The notes beneath the pieces were generated by a model. The model saw only the letters and a program-made list of their open reading frames with translations, searched no databases and had not been told where the DNA came from. A stretch of DNA of 64,000 nt from Alistipes senegalensis JC50 (GTDB lineage: Bacteria; Bacteroidota; Bacteroidia; Bacteroidales; Rikenellaceae): contig NZ_CP102252.1 in assembly GCF_025145645.1 (NCBI RefSeq), positions 3,224,001 through 3,288,000 of the forward strand, in the 5' to 3' direction. The stretch's first letter is position 1. Every line of letters begins with the position of its first letter. This document shows positions 52,366-60,420 of the stretch, piece by piece. Position numbers and translations under genes: made by a program.

Positions 52366-52599
52366 ATGTCGCTGGCAATGGTGCTTGTCTTCGAGATTCT
52401 GATTCTCTCGTGGCTCTTTGCCAAGTTGGGATTTCTCTCAGCCGACTTCATGCGCCGCTACCGCAAACATGCCATTGTGGTCATTCTCGTGGTGGCGGCA
52501 ATTATTACCCCGACCTCGGATGTTTTTACGCTGTTGTTGGTTGCGTTGTCGATGTGGCTGTTGTATGAGGCGAGCATTGGATTAATGAAAAACAAGTAA
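52366..52599 (+). pseudogene. TatC C-terminal fragment
   Basis: A 77-residue frame carrying the last part of a twin-arginine translocase TatC: membrane segment AMVLVFEILILSWLFAKLGF, the conserved FMRRYRKHAIVVILVVAAIITPTSDVF and final helix LLLVALSMWLLYEASIGLM. A full TatC has six membrane helices and roughly 250 residues; only about the last third is present. No 5' part occurs in the window. An ATG opens the frame, so it may be translated, but a stand-alone function is doubtful. It lies between cargo and rteC. Confidence 0.7.
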
Positions 52600-52698
52600 C
52601 AGAAAAGTCATTCTTTTTAAGGAATAAATCCCCTCCGTAGATTACCGTATGCAACAATACGAAATTTTGACCCTCAAAATTTATTACTTAAAAGATGA

Positions 52699-53292
52699 AT
52701 GATTATGACACATTATATTACGGCGGATCATTTGGTCGATACCGCCACAAAAGCCGTCACGGAGGAACTCTTTCGTGAATTCGACAAAGCCTTGCAATCG
52801 TTTTGCAATGAAGAACAAGATAGAATAGTTGTTTTCCGCACGTTGCGCTACACCCGAATCCGATTGTATGTTTTACGAAAATACCTTTCCGATGACGAGG
52901 CTGCGACACGTAATACACAAAGTCGTTTCTTAGAAATAGCACTCGGTTATATCAATACGGAATTGGAACTGCTTACCCGGTATGGAGGCCGAGCCGAAAC
53001 ACCTGCCATGCGCATGCGCTGGACCGGCACACTTGTCGAAATGGTCGAGTTGATTTACGGCTTGCAGGAGATGCGTTGTATCGACGACGGAGATACTCCG
53101 ATCAACGAGCTGTTCGCTTTTTTCGGCTCGCAGTTCGGACTGGAAATAAAAGTTCGGAATTGCTACGATACCTATCTGGACATCAAACGTCGTAAGAATG
53201 ATAGTCGGACGTACTTTCTCGACAAGATGCGCGACCGGCTGAATCTGCGAATGCAACGAGACGATGAAAAAGAAATGAAACGACGACGATGA
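52699..53292 (+). CDS. RteC-family regulator
   Basis: A 197-residue protein with the RteC domain in its C-terminal half: MRWTGTLVEMVELIYGLQEM, INELFAFFGSQFGLEIKVRN and YDTYLDIKRRKNDSRTYFLDKMRDRL. In CTnDOT, RteC activates the excision operon. The two-component genes rteA and rteB that control it there are not present here. The expected target would be the HTH gene pair at 46650-47282 of the same element. Met3 is an alternative start. The protein is slightly shorter than CTnDOT RteC but looks complete. Confidence 0.88.
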   Translation: MIMTHYITADHLVDTATKAVTEELFREFDKALQSFCNEEQDRIVVFRTLRYTRIRLYVLRKYLSDDEAATRNTQSRFLEIALGYINTELELLTRYGGRAETPAMRMRWTGTLVEMVELIYGLQEMRCIDDGDTPINELFAFFGSQFGLEIKVRNCYDTYLDIKRRKNDSRTYFLDKMRDRLNLRMQRDDEKEMKRRR

Positions 53293-53351
53293 TGAGTAAT
53301 GCGGGCGGGGAAAATCTCGTCCGTATTTTCTATAAAATTCAGCTTGTTTAT

Positions 53352-53382
53352 TTTGTAGTTTCCGGGAAATTCTCTACATTTG
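53352..53382 (+). promoter_or_regulatory. Consensus promoter reading out of the element
   Basis: TTTG (53352-53355), a 19-base spacer and TACATTTG (53375-53382) match both Bacteroidota promoter elements perfectly. The next coding start on this strand is the hydrolase ATG at 53652, across the attachment site. No strong hairpin terminator lies between. Confidence 0.65.
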
Positions 53383-53507
53383 CATAGAGTTGTTCGACGA
53401 GTTGAAAAGTGCAGCATTTCAGCGCAGTTACATGGTCGCTAAATCGTTACCGACAACTTTCCTCTTTTCTGCTTTATCCTGTCATTCAGTCAGATACGCA
53501 AAAGTTT

Positions 53508-53529
53508 TTTATCCTCCGCAAAGATAGTG
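53508..53529. repeat. Right attachment site (attR candidate)
   Basis: This 22-nt sequence matches 41171-41192 at 20 positions and contains TATCTTTGC on the minus strand. No gene reads leftward from it, so its similarity to a promoter box is explained by integration into the engB promoter. High-GC chromosomal sequence resumes immediately to its right. Confidence 0.75.
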
Positions 53530-53651
53530 CAATCCCTCCGGCGAACCAAATTTACTCCGGTCATTGCTTCCGTCCGCGTCCCTTGCGGCGAATGGCGGCG
53601 GCTTTTGCACTTTTTTTGCAGCGGAACGGCCGGACTAAAAACACCTGATTT

Positions 53652-54695
53652 ATGAAAACTCCCGTTATGACGATGCTGGGCGCCGCTGCGCTGGCCGTCT
53701 TCCCGCCCCAGGCCGAAGCCTGCACCCGCGCCGTTTATCTCGGACCCGACGGCATGACCGCGACGGGCCGCACGATGGACTGGCGCGAAGATCCGCTCAC
53801 CAACCTTTACATCTTTCCGCGCGGCACGGCGCGCCGCGGTGCGAATACGGACAACACCGTTTTCTGGACCTCGAAATACGGCACGCTCTCGGCCGCCGGC
53901 TACGACATCGGCATCACCGACGGCATGAACGAGGCCGGGCTGGTCGCCAACCTGCTCTTCCTGCCCGAATCGGTCTACGAGCGTTCCGGCGACACGCGCC
54001 CCGTGATGGGGCTGAGCATCTGGACGCAGTATGTGCTGGACAATTTCGCCACGGTGGACGAGGCCGTCGCCGAATTGGAGAAGGAGGCGTTCCGCATCGA
54101 CGCCCCCGACCTGCCGAACGGCGTGAAATCGCGGCTCCACCTGGCGATCTCCGACGCTTCGGGCGACAGCGCGATTTTCGAATACCGCGACGGCAAGCTG
54201 GAAATCCACCACGGACGCCAGTATCAGGTGATGACCAATTCGCCTTTCTACGCCGACCAGCTGGCGATCCTCGGCTACTGGCAGCAGATCGGGGGGCTCA
54301 CGATGCTGCCGGGAACCAACCGCGCTTCGGACCGTTTCGTGCGGGCGTCGTTCTATATCAACGCCGTCGCGCAGTCGGCCGATCCGAAGATCGCCGTACC
54401 GGCCGTGATGTCAGTCATGCGCAACGTTTCGGTGCCCTACGGCGTTTCGATGCCCGACAAACCGCACGTCGCTTCGACGCGCTGGCGCACGGTCTGCGAC
54501 CAGAAGAACCGGGTCTATTACTTCGAACCGACGCTGGCGATGGAGACTTTCTGGATCGACCTCGCGGCGATCGACTTTTCGAAGGGCAGCGGCGAGCGGA
54601 CCCTTACGCTCGCCGGCGGACAGAGCTACGCGGGCGACGCTACGGCGAAATTCCGCAAGAGCGCCAAGCCTTTCGCGTTTCTCTTCGGGGCGTGA
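53652..54695 (+). CDS. Linear amide C-N hydrolase, choloylglycine hydrolase family
   Basis: A 347-residue exported Ntn-hydrolase (bile salt hydrolase/penicillin V acylase family). The signal peptide ends in AEA and the next residue, Cys24, becomes the catalytic N-terminal nucleophile. Other family residues are R40 and D43 in GRTMDWR, the Asn in LVANLLFLP (N100), the Asn in MTNSPFYADQL and the Arg in STRWRTVCDQKNR. Enzymes of this family in gut Bacteroidota cleave conjugated bile acids or N-acyl amides; sequence motifs do not fix the substrate. It is the first chromosomal gene right of the integrated element and might now be transcribed from the element's outward promoter. Confidence 0.9.
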   Translation: MKTPVMTMLGAAALAVFPPQAEACTRAVYLGPDGMTATGRTMDWREDPLTNLYIFPRGTARRGANTDNTVFWTSKYGTLSAAGYDIGITDGMNEAGLVANLLFLPESVYERSGDTRPVMGLSIWTQYVLDNFATVDEAVAELEKEAFRIDAPDLPNGVKSRLHLAISDASGDSAIFEYRDGKLEIHHGRQYQVMTNSPFYADQLAILGYWQQIGGLTMLPGTNRASDRFVRASFYINAVAQSADPKIAVPAVMSVMRNVSVPYGVSMPDKPHVASTRWRTVCDQKNRVYYFEPTLAMETFWIDLAAIDFSKGSGERTLTLAGGQSYAGDATAKFRKSAKPFAFLFGA

Positions 54696-54714
54696 TCTCG
54701 TCCGTCCGAAATGA

Positions 54715-54742
54715 AAAACCCCGGCTGTGAGGCCGGGGTTTT
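54715..54742. terminator. Bidirectional rho-independent terminator
   Basis: An 11-bp stem (54715-54725 with 54732-54742) with AAAA/TTTT flanks, between the convergent hydrolase and PagL-like genes. Confidence 0.9.
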
Positions 54743-54747
54743 GCGTG

Positions 54748-56160
54748 TCAGCGGTGCCGGGGGTATTTGTTGTTGAAGCGGTAGCCGACGCCCAGCATCA
54801 GGAAATTGGGCATGTGGAAGTCGCGCAGGCTGTATCCGATGTGGACGTAGGAACTGTGCGTCACGGCGACTTTCAGGGTCAGCATCTGGTAGAATGATTT
54901 CAGGTCGCCGCCCTTGTGCAGGACGTTGACACCCAGTCCGATGCCGATGTTGAAGTAGGGCATCACGAACTCCCCGCGGGCCGAAACTCCCAAAGCGATC
55001 TGCCTGTCGAATCCGGGTTTTTCCACCACGAGGTCCGGCCTGCCGCCCATCGGTACGAGCTGGTCGGCGATGGAGATGTTGGCGCTGCCGTCGTAAACGC
55101 CGTCGAGCGACACGCCCGCGCGGAACTTGTAGCCGAAGTTGTACATCGAGGCGAAATTGAACCCCACGACCGTATAGGCGTCCGGTGCGGCTACCTGTAT
55201 GTCGCCGTCCTCGATGCCCTTGCGGCGCCACGAGCCGAACAGCGTGAGGTCGTAGCTGAAATGGCGCGGGAAGGCCGGATAGGCGGTTGTCGTGGGGGCT
55301 TCGGAGGGGTTGCGGCCGAAATTGTAGGTCAGTCCGGCGCGCAGGCCCACGGAGTTGAGGCCCGCGTTGGGGAACTTGGTGTTGCCGTTGGAGAAGTGCG
55401 AGAGCGAGACGCCCGCCGAGAAATCGACTTCGCGCGTGACCATCCAGTTGAGGAAGAAATCGACGTTGAGAAAGGCGTTCATCTTCGATCCCATCATCAT
55501 GTTGAGCCGGTTGGTCTCCTCGTCGTAGGGCTTCCAGCCGAACGAAAGGCCGAAATTCCACTCGTAGTCGAACGACAGCCGGGGGCTGATGCGGGCGATG
55601 CGGGCTCCCTGGAAGAGGTAGGCCGCGACCGGGTTGCCCAGCTCGTCGGGGTTTCCGAAGTCGTAGTAGGCGACCCCGATGCCCTGATAGGCGCCGCCGT
55701 AGATCCGGTCGGGGAGCGATCCCGGGCGGAACTGGAACGAGTAGCGGAGGTGTCCCGAGAGCGAAAGGTCGATGGGCTGCCCGGCCGTGTTGTTGCCCTG
55801 TACGAAGGGGTTGGTCGGGAAGATGTATTCGGGGCGGAACTCGCCGCCGAGGCGGTGCATGAAGCGGCGTTCGGAGGCCGTCTTGCCGCTGCGGACCCTG
55901 TTTTCTGCGGCGGCAGGCCGGGCGGCGTCGAATCCGGACCGTCCGCGCAGCCCGGCTTCGTAACCTGCGCGGTACCCAGCCCTGTATCCCGCGCGGTAAG
56001 TGTCGCTGCCACGGTGACGGAGACTGTCGGGAGCTTCGGATGTCGTTTCGTCGGCCGGGGGAGCCGTGCCCGGAGGCGTTTGTGCCGCGGCCGTTCCGGA
56101 CAGGAAGAGCAGGGTTCCCGCGAGAACCGCAGTTTTCCAGATCCGTATCTTGTTTTTCAT
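54748..56160 (-). CDS. PagL-like lipid A deacylase/acyloxyacyl hydrolase, outer-membrane barrel
   Basis: A 470-residue protein. Met at 56160 (MKNKIRIWKTAVLAGTLLFL) is chosen over a Met six codons upstream because it opens the signal peptide. Residues about 30-75 are a low-complexity linker with a tandem YRAG repeat. From about 100 on, alternating beta-strands form an outer-membrane barrel. The active-site pattern SHFSNGNTKFPNAGLN contains the His-x-Ser-Asn seen in PagL, which removes the 3-O acyl chain of lipid A. The protein is longer than PagL because of the linker and an added C-terminal half, so the enzymatic assignment is probable but not certain. Confidence 0.75.
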   Translation of the reverse strand: MKNKIRIWKTAVLAGTLLFLSGTAAAQTPPGTAPPADETTSEAPDSLRHRGSDTYRAGYRAGYRAGYEAGLRGRSGFDAARPAAAENRVRSGKTASERRFMHRLGGEFRPEYIFPTNPFVQGNNTAGQPIDLSLSGHLRYSFQFRPGSLPDRIYGGAYQGIGVAYYDFGNPDELGNPVAAYLFQGARIARISPRLSFDYEWNFGLSFGWKPYDEETNRLNMMMGSKMNAFLNVDFFLNWMVTREVDFSAGVSLSHFSNGNTKFPNAGLNSVGLRAGLTYNFGRNPSEAPTTTAYPAFPRHFSYDLTLFGSWRRKGIEDGDIQVAAPDAYTVVGFNFASMYNFGYKFRAGVSLDGVYDGSANISIADQLVPMGGRPDLVVEKPGFDRQIALGVSARGEFVMPYFNIGIGLGVNVLHKGGDLKSFYQMLTLKVAVTHSSYVHIGYSLRDFHMPNFLMLGVGYRFNNKYPRHR

Positions 56161-56244
56161 CGTGAGACTGAAATTCATGTTTTGACGCCGAAGTTACGAA
56201 TTTTTCCGCAATCCCGGCACTCGCGCGCGTACTAATACTAAAAA

Positions 56245-56273
56245 AAGTCCTCCCTTTTGGCGGGGGAGGACTT
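56245..56273 (-). terminator. Terminator of the decarboxylase gene
   Basis: A 10-bp stem (56245-56254 with 56264-56273), followed on the minus strand by a run of T residues, just downstream of the PLP decarboxylase stop codon. Confidence 0.82.
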
Positions 56274-56323
56274 GGAGTGAATCGGCCTGCGGAGTGTTAC
56301 ACGCGCTTGCAGGCACGTGCGGA

Positions 56324-57718
56324 TCAGTACCCGAGTATGCGGAGCATCGAGCGGTAGGACTGTTCCTTGGCGAACAGGCGCGTGTAATACTCGTTGTCGG
56401 ACTTGTCGCGGTCGATGATGATGTGCTTGGGCGCGGGGATCAGACAGTGCTGGATGCCGCCGAAGCCGCCCAGCGACTCCTGATAGGCTCCCGTGTGGAA
56501 GAATCCGATGTACTGCGTGTTGCCTTTTTCGAGTTTCGGCAGGAAAATGGCGCTGGTATGGCACTCCGAGTTGTAGAAATCCTCGCTGTCGCACGTCAGT
56601 CCCCCCAGCAGCACGCGCTGGTACTCCTTGTCCCAGTTGTTCACGGCCAGCATGATGTAGCGCTGGTTGATGCCCCATGTGTCGGGCAGGGTGGTGATGA
56701 ACGATGAGTCGATCATGTACCAGTTCTCGCGGTCGTTCTGCTGCTTCTGGTTGACGATCGAGTAGAGCGCCGCGCCGCTTTCGCCCACGGTGAACGATCC
56801 GAATTCGGTGAAGATGTTGGGCTCCTCGACGCCGTTGCGCTGGCAGATGTTCTTGATCTGCGCCACGATCTCTTCGGTGAGGTATTCGTAGTCGTACTCG
56901 AAGTTGAGCGAGTTCTTGATCGGGAATCCGCCGCCGATGTTGAGGCTGTCCAGCTCGGGGCAGACGGTTTTCAGTTCGCAGTAGACGTTCATGCACTTCG
57001 ACAGCTCGTTCCAGTAGTAGGCCGTGTCCTTGATGCCGGTGTTGATGAAGAAGTGCAGCATCTTGAGCTGGAATTTCTTGCTGTTCTTGAGCTTGGCCTT
57101 GTAGAAATCGACGATGTCGTTGTAGCGTATGCCCAGCCGCGAGGTGTAGAAATCGAACTTGGGCTCCTCCTCGCAGGCGATGCGGATGCCGACCTTGCAT
57201 TTCTTGGTGAAGGCGTCCTCGAAGAGTTCGAGCTCCTCCTTGTTGTCCAGCACGGGGATCGTGTTCGAAAAGCCGTCGTTCACGAGCTGGGCGATGTTCT
57301 CGACGTACTGCGGGCGCTTGAAGCCGTTGCAGATGATGTAACGGTCCTTGTCGATGATGCCGCCGTCGTAGAGGGCGTTGATGATGTGGATGTCGTAGGC
57401 CGACGAGGTTTCCAGATGGATGTCGTTCTTCATGGCCTCCTCCAGCACGAACGAGAAGTGGCTCGACTTGGTGCAGTAGCAGTAGTTGTACGAACCCTTG
57501 TAATCGACCTTCGCCATCGCCACATTGAACATGCGCTTGGCGCGGTTGATCTGTTGGGAGATCTTCGGCAGGTAGGTGATTTTGAGCGGAGTTCCGTACT
57601 GTTTGATCAGTTCCATCAACGGAATGTCGTGGAAATTCAGCTCGTTGTCCTCGACGGTGAACTCATCCTGCGGGAAATCGAACGATTGTTCGATCAGGTC
57701 GATGTACTTGTCTTTCAT
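56324..57718 (-). CDS. Type III PLP-dependent decarboxylase, arginine decarboxylase-like
   Basis: A 464-residue cytosolic enzyme of the alanine-racemase fold (ornithine/arginine/diaminopimelate decarboxylase superfamily), probably making agmatine for polyamine synthesis. The start at 57718 (MKDKYIDLIEQSF) matches the usual family N-terminus. The PLP Lys lies in YCYCTKSSHFSFV, SLNIGGGFPIKNSL binds the PLP phosphate, FTEFGSFTVGESGAALY follows and the acidic/cysteine active-site segment is GGLTCDSEDFYN. This lineage is common in Bacteroidota and is annotated as SpeA-like, but carboxynorspermidine decarboxylase is a related possibility. It is monocistronic with its own terminator. Confidence 0.88.
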   Translation of the reverse strand: MKDKYIDLIEQSFDFPQDEFTVEDNELNFHDIPLMELIKQYGTPLKITYLPKISQQINRAKRMFNVAMAKVDYKGSYNYCYCTKSSHFSFVLEEAMKNDIHLETSSAYDIHIINALYDGGIIDKDRYIICNGFKRPQYVENIAQLVNDGFSNTIPVLDNKEELELFEDAFTKKCKVGIRIACEEEPKFDFYTSRLGIRYNDIVDFYKAKLKNSKKFQLKMLHFFINTGIKDTAYYWNELSKCMNVYCELKTVCPELDSLNIGGGFPIKNSLNFEYDYEYLTEEIVAQIKNICQRNGVEEPNIFTEFGSFTVGESGAALYSIVNQKQQNDRENWYMIDSSFITTLPDTWGINQRYIMLAVNNWDKEYQRVLLGGLTCDSEDFYNSECHTSAIFLPKLEKGNTQYIGFFHTGAYQESLGGFGGIQHCLIPAPKHIIIDRDKSDNEYYTRLFAKEQSYRSMLRILGY

Positions 57719-57891
57719 GGTTCGTTCGGTATGGTTTTTCCGATCCGGCTCGGCTACATCGTGAATTTTCGGCCGAAGTAGCTCGCCCGGATTTTTCAAA
57801 AAATCGGGATGCAAATCAAGTGAATATTTTCCGGATAACCAACACTTTGTCCGATTATTTTGAAAAAGGGCGTTATATTTTGCTTTTTTCT

Positions 57892-58626
57892 ATGAAAAAA
57901 GGTATTTTTGAACCCGGATTAAAACGTGATTCGACAGTGTTGATTCCCATTATAAAACAATATCTGGCCGCTCACAAGCGGCTGGTCGTGCCCCAGCTCG
58001 GCGCGTTCATCGTCAAGGAGCCGGAGCGGAGCATCGTCTTTTCCGAACTGCTCAAGCGCGACGACGGAGTCCTGCGGGGGCTTCTGCGCGACGGCGGAAC
58101 GGGGGATCTGGAGGCCGCCGGCGAGATCGACCGCTTCGTTTTCGAGGTGCGTCACGCCGTGGAGCGCGGACAGGAGTATCCGCTCGAAGGTCTCGGGGTG
58201 ATGAAACCCGGTCCCAACGGCACCATCGCCTTCGTCTATGCACCTGCGCCTGCCGCGCCGCTTTCCGGCGGTGAAAGGCCCGTCCGCCCGCCTCAGCTGG
58301 AGCCGGGAAAACTGGCCGAGGCCGTCCGCACGGCCTTCGCCGAGCCGCACGTGTCGCCTTCGGCGAAGATGAACCCCGACCCGTCGGTGCGGGGACTGCG
58401 CTACGGCAAACCGCACAAGAACACCGACGCCTGCCGCTATGTTGACCGCGTTCCGCGGCGGCGCGGCGCCGACTGGTTCATCTGGATTGCGATCATCGCC
58501 GCCGTGATCGCCGCGGGCGCCATCGCCTTCGGTTACTGGCGCGATGCGAAGGAGCGGCAGGCCGAAGCGGAATACATCGAGGCGCCGGCCGCCGGGGGAG
58601 TCTCACAACCCGAACAGAACGAATAA
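57892..58626 (+). CDS. HU-CCDC81-like domain protein with one membrane helix
   Basis: A 244-residue protein. The ATG at 57892 (MKKGIFEPGLKRDS) is preferred; the upstream frame lacks family similarity. Residues about 15-115 match the bacterial CCDC81-type HU repeat (LVVPQLGAFIVKEPERSIVFSELLKRDDGVL and so on, positions 30-60), a relative of DNA-binding HU folds. A Pro-rich linker, a basic stretch (DRVPRRRGADW) and one membrane helix (IWIAIIAAVIAAGAIAFGYW) follow, then a short acidic tail. Such proteins may link the nucleoid or peptidoglycan machinery to the membrane, but the role is unproven. Its stop codon abuts the sigma-54 activator ATG. Confidence 0.72.
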   Translation: MKKGIFEPGLKRDSTVLIPIIKQYLAAHKRLVVPQLGAFIVKEPERSIVFSELLKRDDGVLRGLLRDGGTGDLEAAGEIDRFVFEVRHAVERGQEYPLEGLGVMKPGPNGTIAFVYAPAPAAPLSGGERPVRPPQLEPGKLAEAVRTAFAEPHVSPSAKMNPDPSVRGLRYGKPHKNTDACRYVDRVPRRRGADWFIWIAIIAAVIAAGAIAFGYWRDAKERQAEAEYIEAPAAGGVSQPEQNE

Positions 58627-59850
58627 ATGACAGACATCACGACCGTAAAACAGCGCTTCGGCATCATCGGCACCTCCCCGCTCCTCGACCGGGCGTTGGA
58701 GGTGGCCCTGCGTGTGGCCCCCACGGACCTGACGGTGCTCGTCACGGGAGAGAGCGGTGTGGGCAAGGAGTTCTTTCCGCAGGTCATCCATGCCTATTCG
58801 GCGCGCAAACACAATAAATATATAGCCGTCAACTGTGCGGCGATCCCCGAGGGAACGATCGACTCGGAGCTGTTCGGCCACGAGAAGGGCGCCTTCACCG
58901 GGGCCCTCGAAGCCCGCAAGGGCTATTTCGAGGAGGCCGACGGCGGCACGATCTTCCTGGACGAGGTGGCCGAGCTGCCCCATTCGACGCAGGCGCGCCT
59001 GCTGCGGGTGTTGCAGACCGGGGAATTCATCCGCGTGGGCTCGTCGAAAGTGCAGAAAACCAACGTCCGCGTGGTCGCCGCCACGAACGTCAATTTGCAG
59101 GAGGCCATCGCCAAGGGGCGTTTCCGCGAGGACCTCTACTACCGGCTGGGCACGGTGCCGATCCTCGTGCCGTCGCTGCGCGAGCGTCCCGAGGATATTC
59201 CGCTGTTGTTCCGCCGCTTTGCCGCCGACGTGGCCGCGCAGTACCGCATGCCCGCCGTGACGCTCGACGACAGCGCCCGCGAGATGCTGATGCGCTACTA
59301 CTGGCGGGGCAATATCCGCCAGTTGAAGAACGTCGCCGAGCAGATCTCGGCCATCGAGCAGACCCGGGTGATCTCCGCCGAGGTGCTGGCCAAATACCTG
59401 CCCCCGCAGGGCGGCGGTGCGCCGATGGCCGCCGGAGCGCCGCATCCGGACGACATGACCACCGAACGCGAGCTGCTCTACAAGGTGCTGTTCGACATGC
59501 GCGCCGACATCAACGACCTCAAACGGATGATGGCCGAGCTGATTCAAGGTGCGGGGCGCTGTCCGGAGCCGGTCCGCGACATCAAGGCCCTGCTGCCCTC
59601 CACGGCGCAGAGCAGTTTCATTCCGGCCGTTCCCGCCTGTCCGCCGCAGGCTCCGGTCTATGCCGAGAGCGAGGTGGTGACCGACGAGCCGCCCCGGGAG
59701 ATGACCAAGGCCGACATGCAGCGCGAACAGATCGTCCGCGCGCTGCGGCGCAACAACGGCCGCCGCCGTGAGGCCGCCGCCGAACTGTTCATGTCGGAGC
59801 GCACGCTATACCGCAAGATAAAGGAGTTAGGAATTGAGGACAATTCCTAA
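58627..59850 (+). CDS. Sigma-54-interacting AAA+ transcription activator without receiver domain
   Basis: A 407-residue activator. The AAA+ domain begins almost at residue 15 with Walker A GESGVGKE. The sigma-54 contact loop GAFTGA lies inside HEKGAFTGALEARKGYFEEA, Walker B in GGTIFLDEVAELP, and the R-finger region FREDLYYRLGTVPILVP is intact. A Fis-type HTH is at the C-terminus (RRNNGRRREAAAELFMSERTLYRKIKELG). There is no N-terminal receiver, so activity is probably set by expression level or a partner. It is tightly linked to lptE and secG, an arrangement known in other Bacteroidales. Confidence 0.93.
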   Translation: MTDITTVKQRFGIIGTSPLLDRALEVALRVAPTDLTVLVTGESGVGKEFFPQVIHAYSARKHNKYIAVNCAAIPEGTIDSELFGHEKGAFTGALEARKGYFEEADGGTIFLDEVAELPHSTQARLLRVLQTGEFIRVGSSKVQKTNVRVVAATNVNLQEAIAKGRFREDLYYRLGTVPILVPSLRERPEDIPLLFRRFAADVAAQYRMPAVTLDDSAREMLMRYYWRGNIRQLKNVAEQISAIEQTRVISAEVLAKYLPPQGGGAPMAAGAPHPDDMTTERELLYKVLFDMRADINDLKRMMAELIQGAGRCPEPVRDIKALLPSTAQSSFIPAVPACPPQAPVYAESEVVTDEPPREMTKADMQREQIVRALRRNNGRRREAAAELFMSERTLYRKIKELGIEDNS

Positions 59851-59876
59851 CTCCAATTAAAAATTAAGAATTAAAA

Positions 59877-60413
59877 ATGCGCAGGCTTCGGAATAATTTT
59901 TCATTTTTCATTTTTCATTTTTCATTGCTCGCGGCTGCCGTCGCGAGCGTGGGTTGCGGCGTGGCCATCAAATACTCGCTGTCGGGCGCTTCGATCCCGC
60001 CCGACGCCAAGACCTTTTCGGTGGCGTACTTCCCCAACAACGCGACGATGGTGTCGCCGATCCTGAGTTCGACGCTCACCGAAGCGCTGGTCGATATTTT
60101 CACGCGCCGCACGCGCCTGATGCAGGTCGATGAGGGCGGCGATTTCGCTTTCGAGGGCGAGATCGTCAACTACACCTCGACGACGGCCTCGGTGTCGAGC
60201 GACGACTACGCCCTGCTCAACCGTCTGACGATCACCGTCAAGGTGCGCTTCACGAACGCCCTCGACGAGAAGGCTTCGTGGAACAAGACCTTCAGCGCCT
60301 ACGAGGACTACGAATCGACGCAGCTGCTCACGGAGGTCGAGGGGACGCTCATCCCGCAGATCGTCGATAAACTCGTGACCGACATTTTCCAGGCTTCGGC
60401 CTCCAACTGGTGA
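59877..60413 (+). CDS. lptE: LPS-assembly lipoprotein LptE
   Basis: A 178-residue outer-membrane lipoprotein (lipobox ASVGC, Cys27) that plugs the LptD barrel used for lipopolysaccharide export. The mature part contains the Bacteroidota LptE pattern YSLSGASIPPDAKTFSV, FPNNA, LTEALVDIFTRRTRL and FEGEIVNYTSTTASV. The A/T-rich signal region contains a fourfold TTTTTCA repeat at the DNA level. It lies 26 bases after the sigma-54 activator gene, in the same operon. Confidence 0.88.
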   Translation: MRRLRNNFSFFIFHFSLLAAAVASVGCGVAIKYSLSGASIPPDAKTFSVAYFPNNATMVSPILSSTLTEALVDIFTRRTRLMQVDEGGDFAFEGEIVNYTSTTASVSSDDYALLNRLTITVKVRFTNALDEKASWNKTFSAYEDYESTQLLTEVEGTLIPQIVDKLVTDIFQASASNW

Positions 60414-60420
60414 TCCTGAC

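Larger units (their letters stand above)
41171..53529. mobile_element. 12.3-kb integrative element (IntDOT/RteC type) with defence and B6/Nim cargo
   Basis: The segment is bounded by near-identical 22-nt direct repeats (41171-41192 and 53508-53529). GC and codon use fall clearly below the flanking chromosome. Inside are a tyrosine integrase at the left end, two excisionase-type HTH genes, an rteC-type regulator near the right end and two cargo modules. No relaxase, coupling protein or tra genes were recognised, so it is either a remnant or an element mobilised in trans. Element identity and approximate ends are well supported; exact ends would need an empty-site comparison. Confidence 0.8.
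53293..53651. other. Element right end and chromosome junction, no supported gene
   Basis: This stretch of 359 bases holds a consensus outward promoter (53352-53382), the right attachment site (53508-53529) and then GC-rich chromosomal DNA leading to the hydrolase gene. A small open frame from about 53409 spans the junction and is not considered a gene. Confidence 0.6.

Noticed and set aside
41171..53529. Complete conjugative transposon
   Set aside because: No relaxase, coupling protein or tra genes, and no rteA/rteB. Only integration, excision-type and RteC-type genes were found.
53409..53648. Small open frame across the right element junction
   Set aside because: It spans the attachment site and the change in GC, starts at GTG and has no protein-like features.
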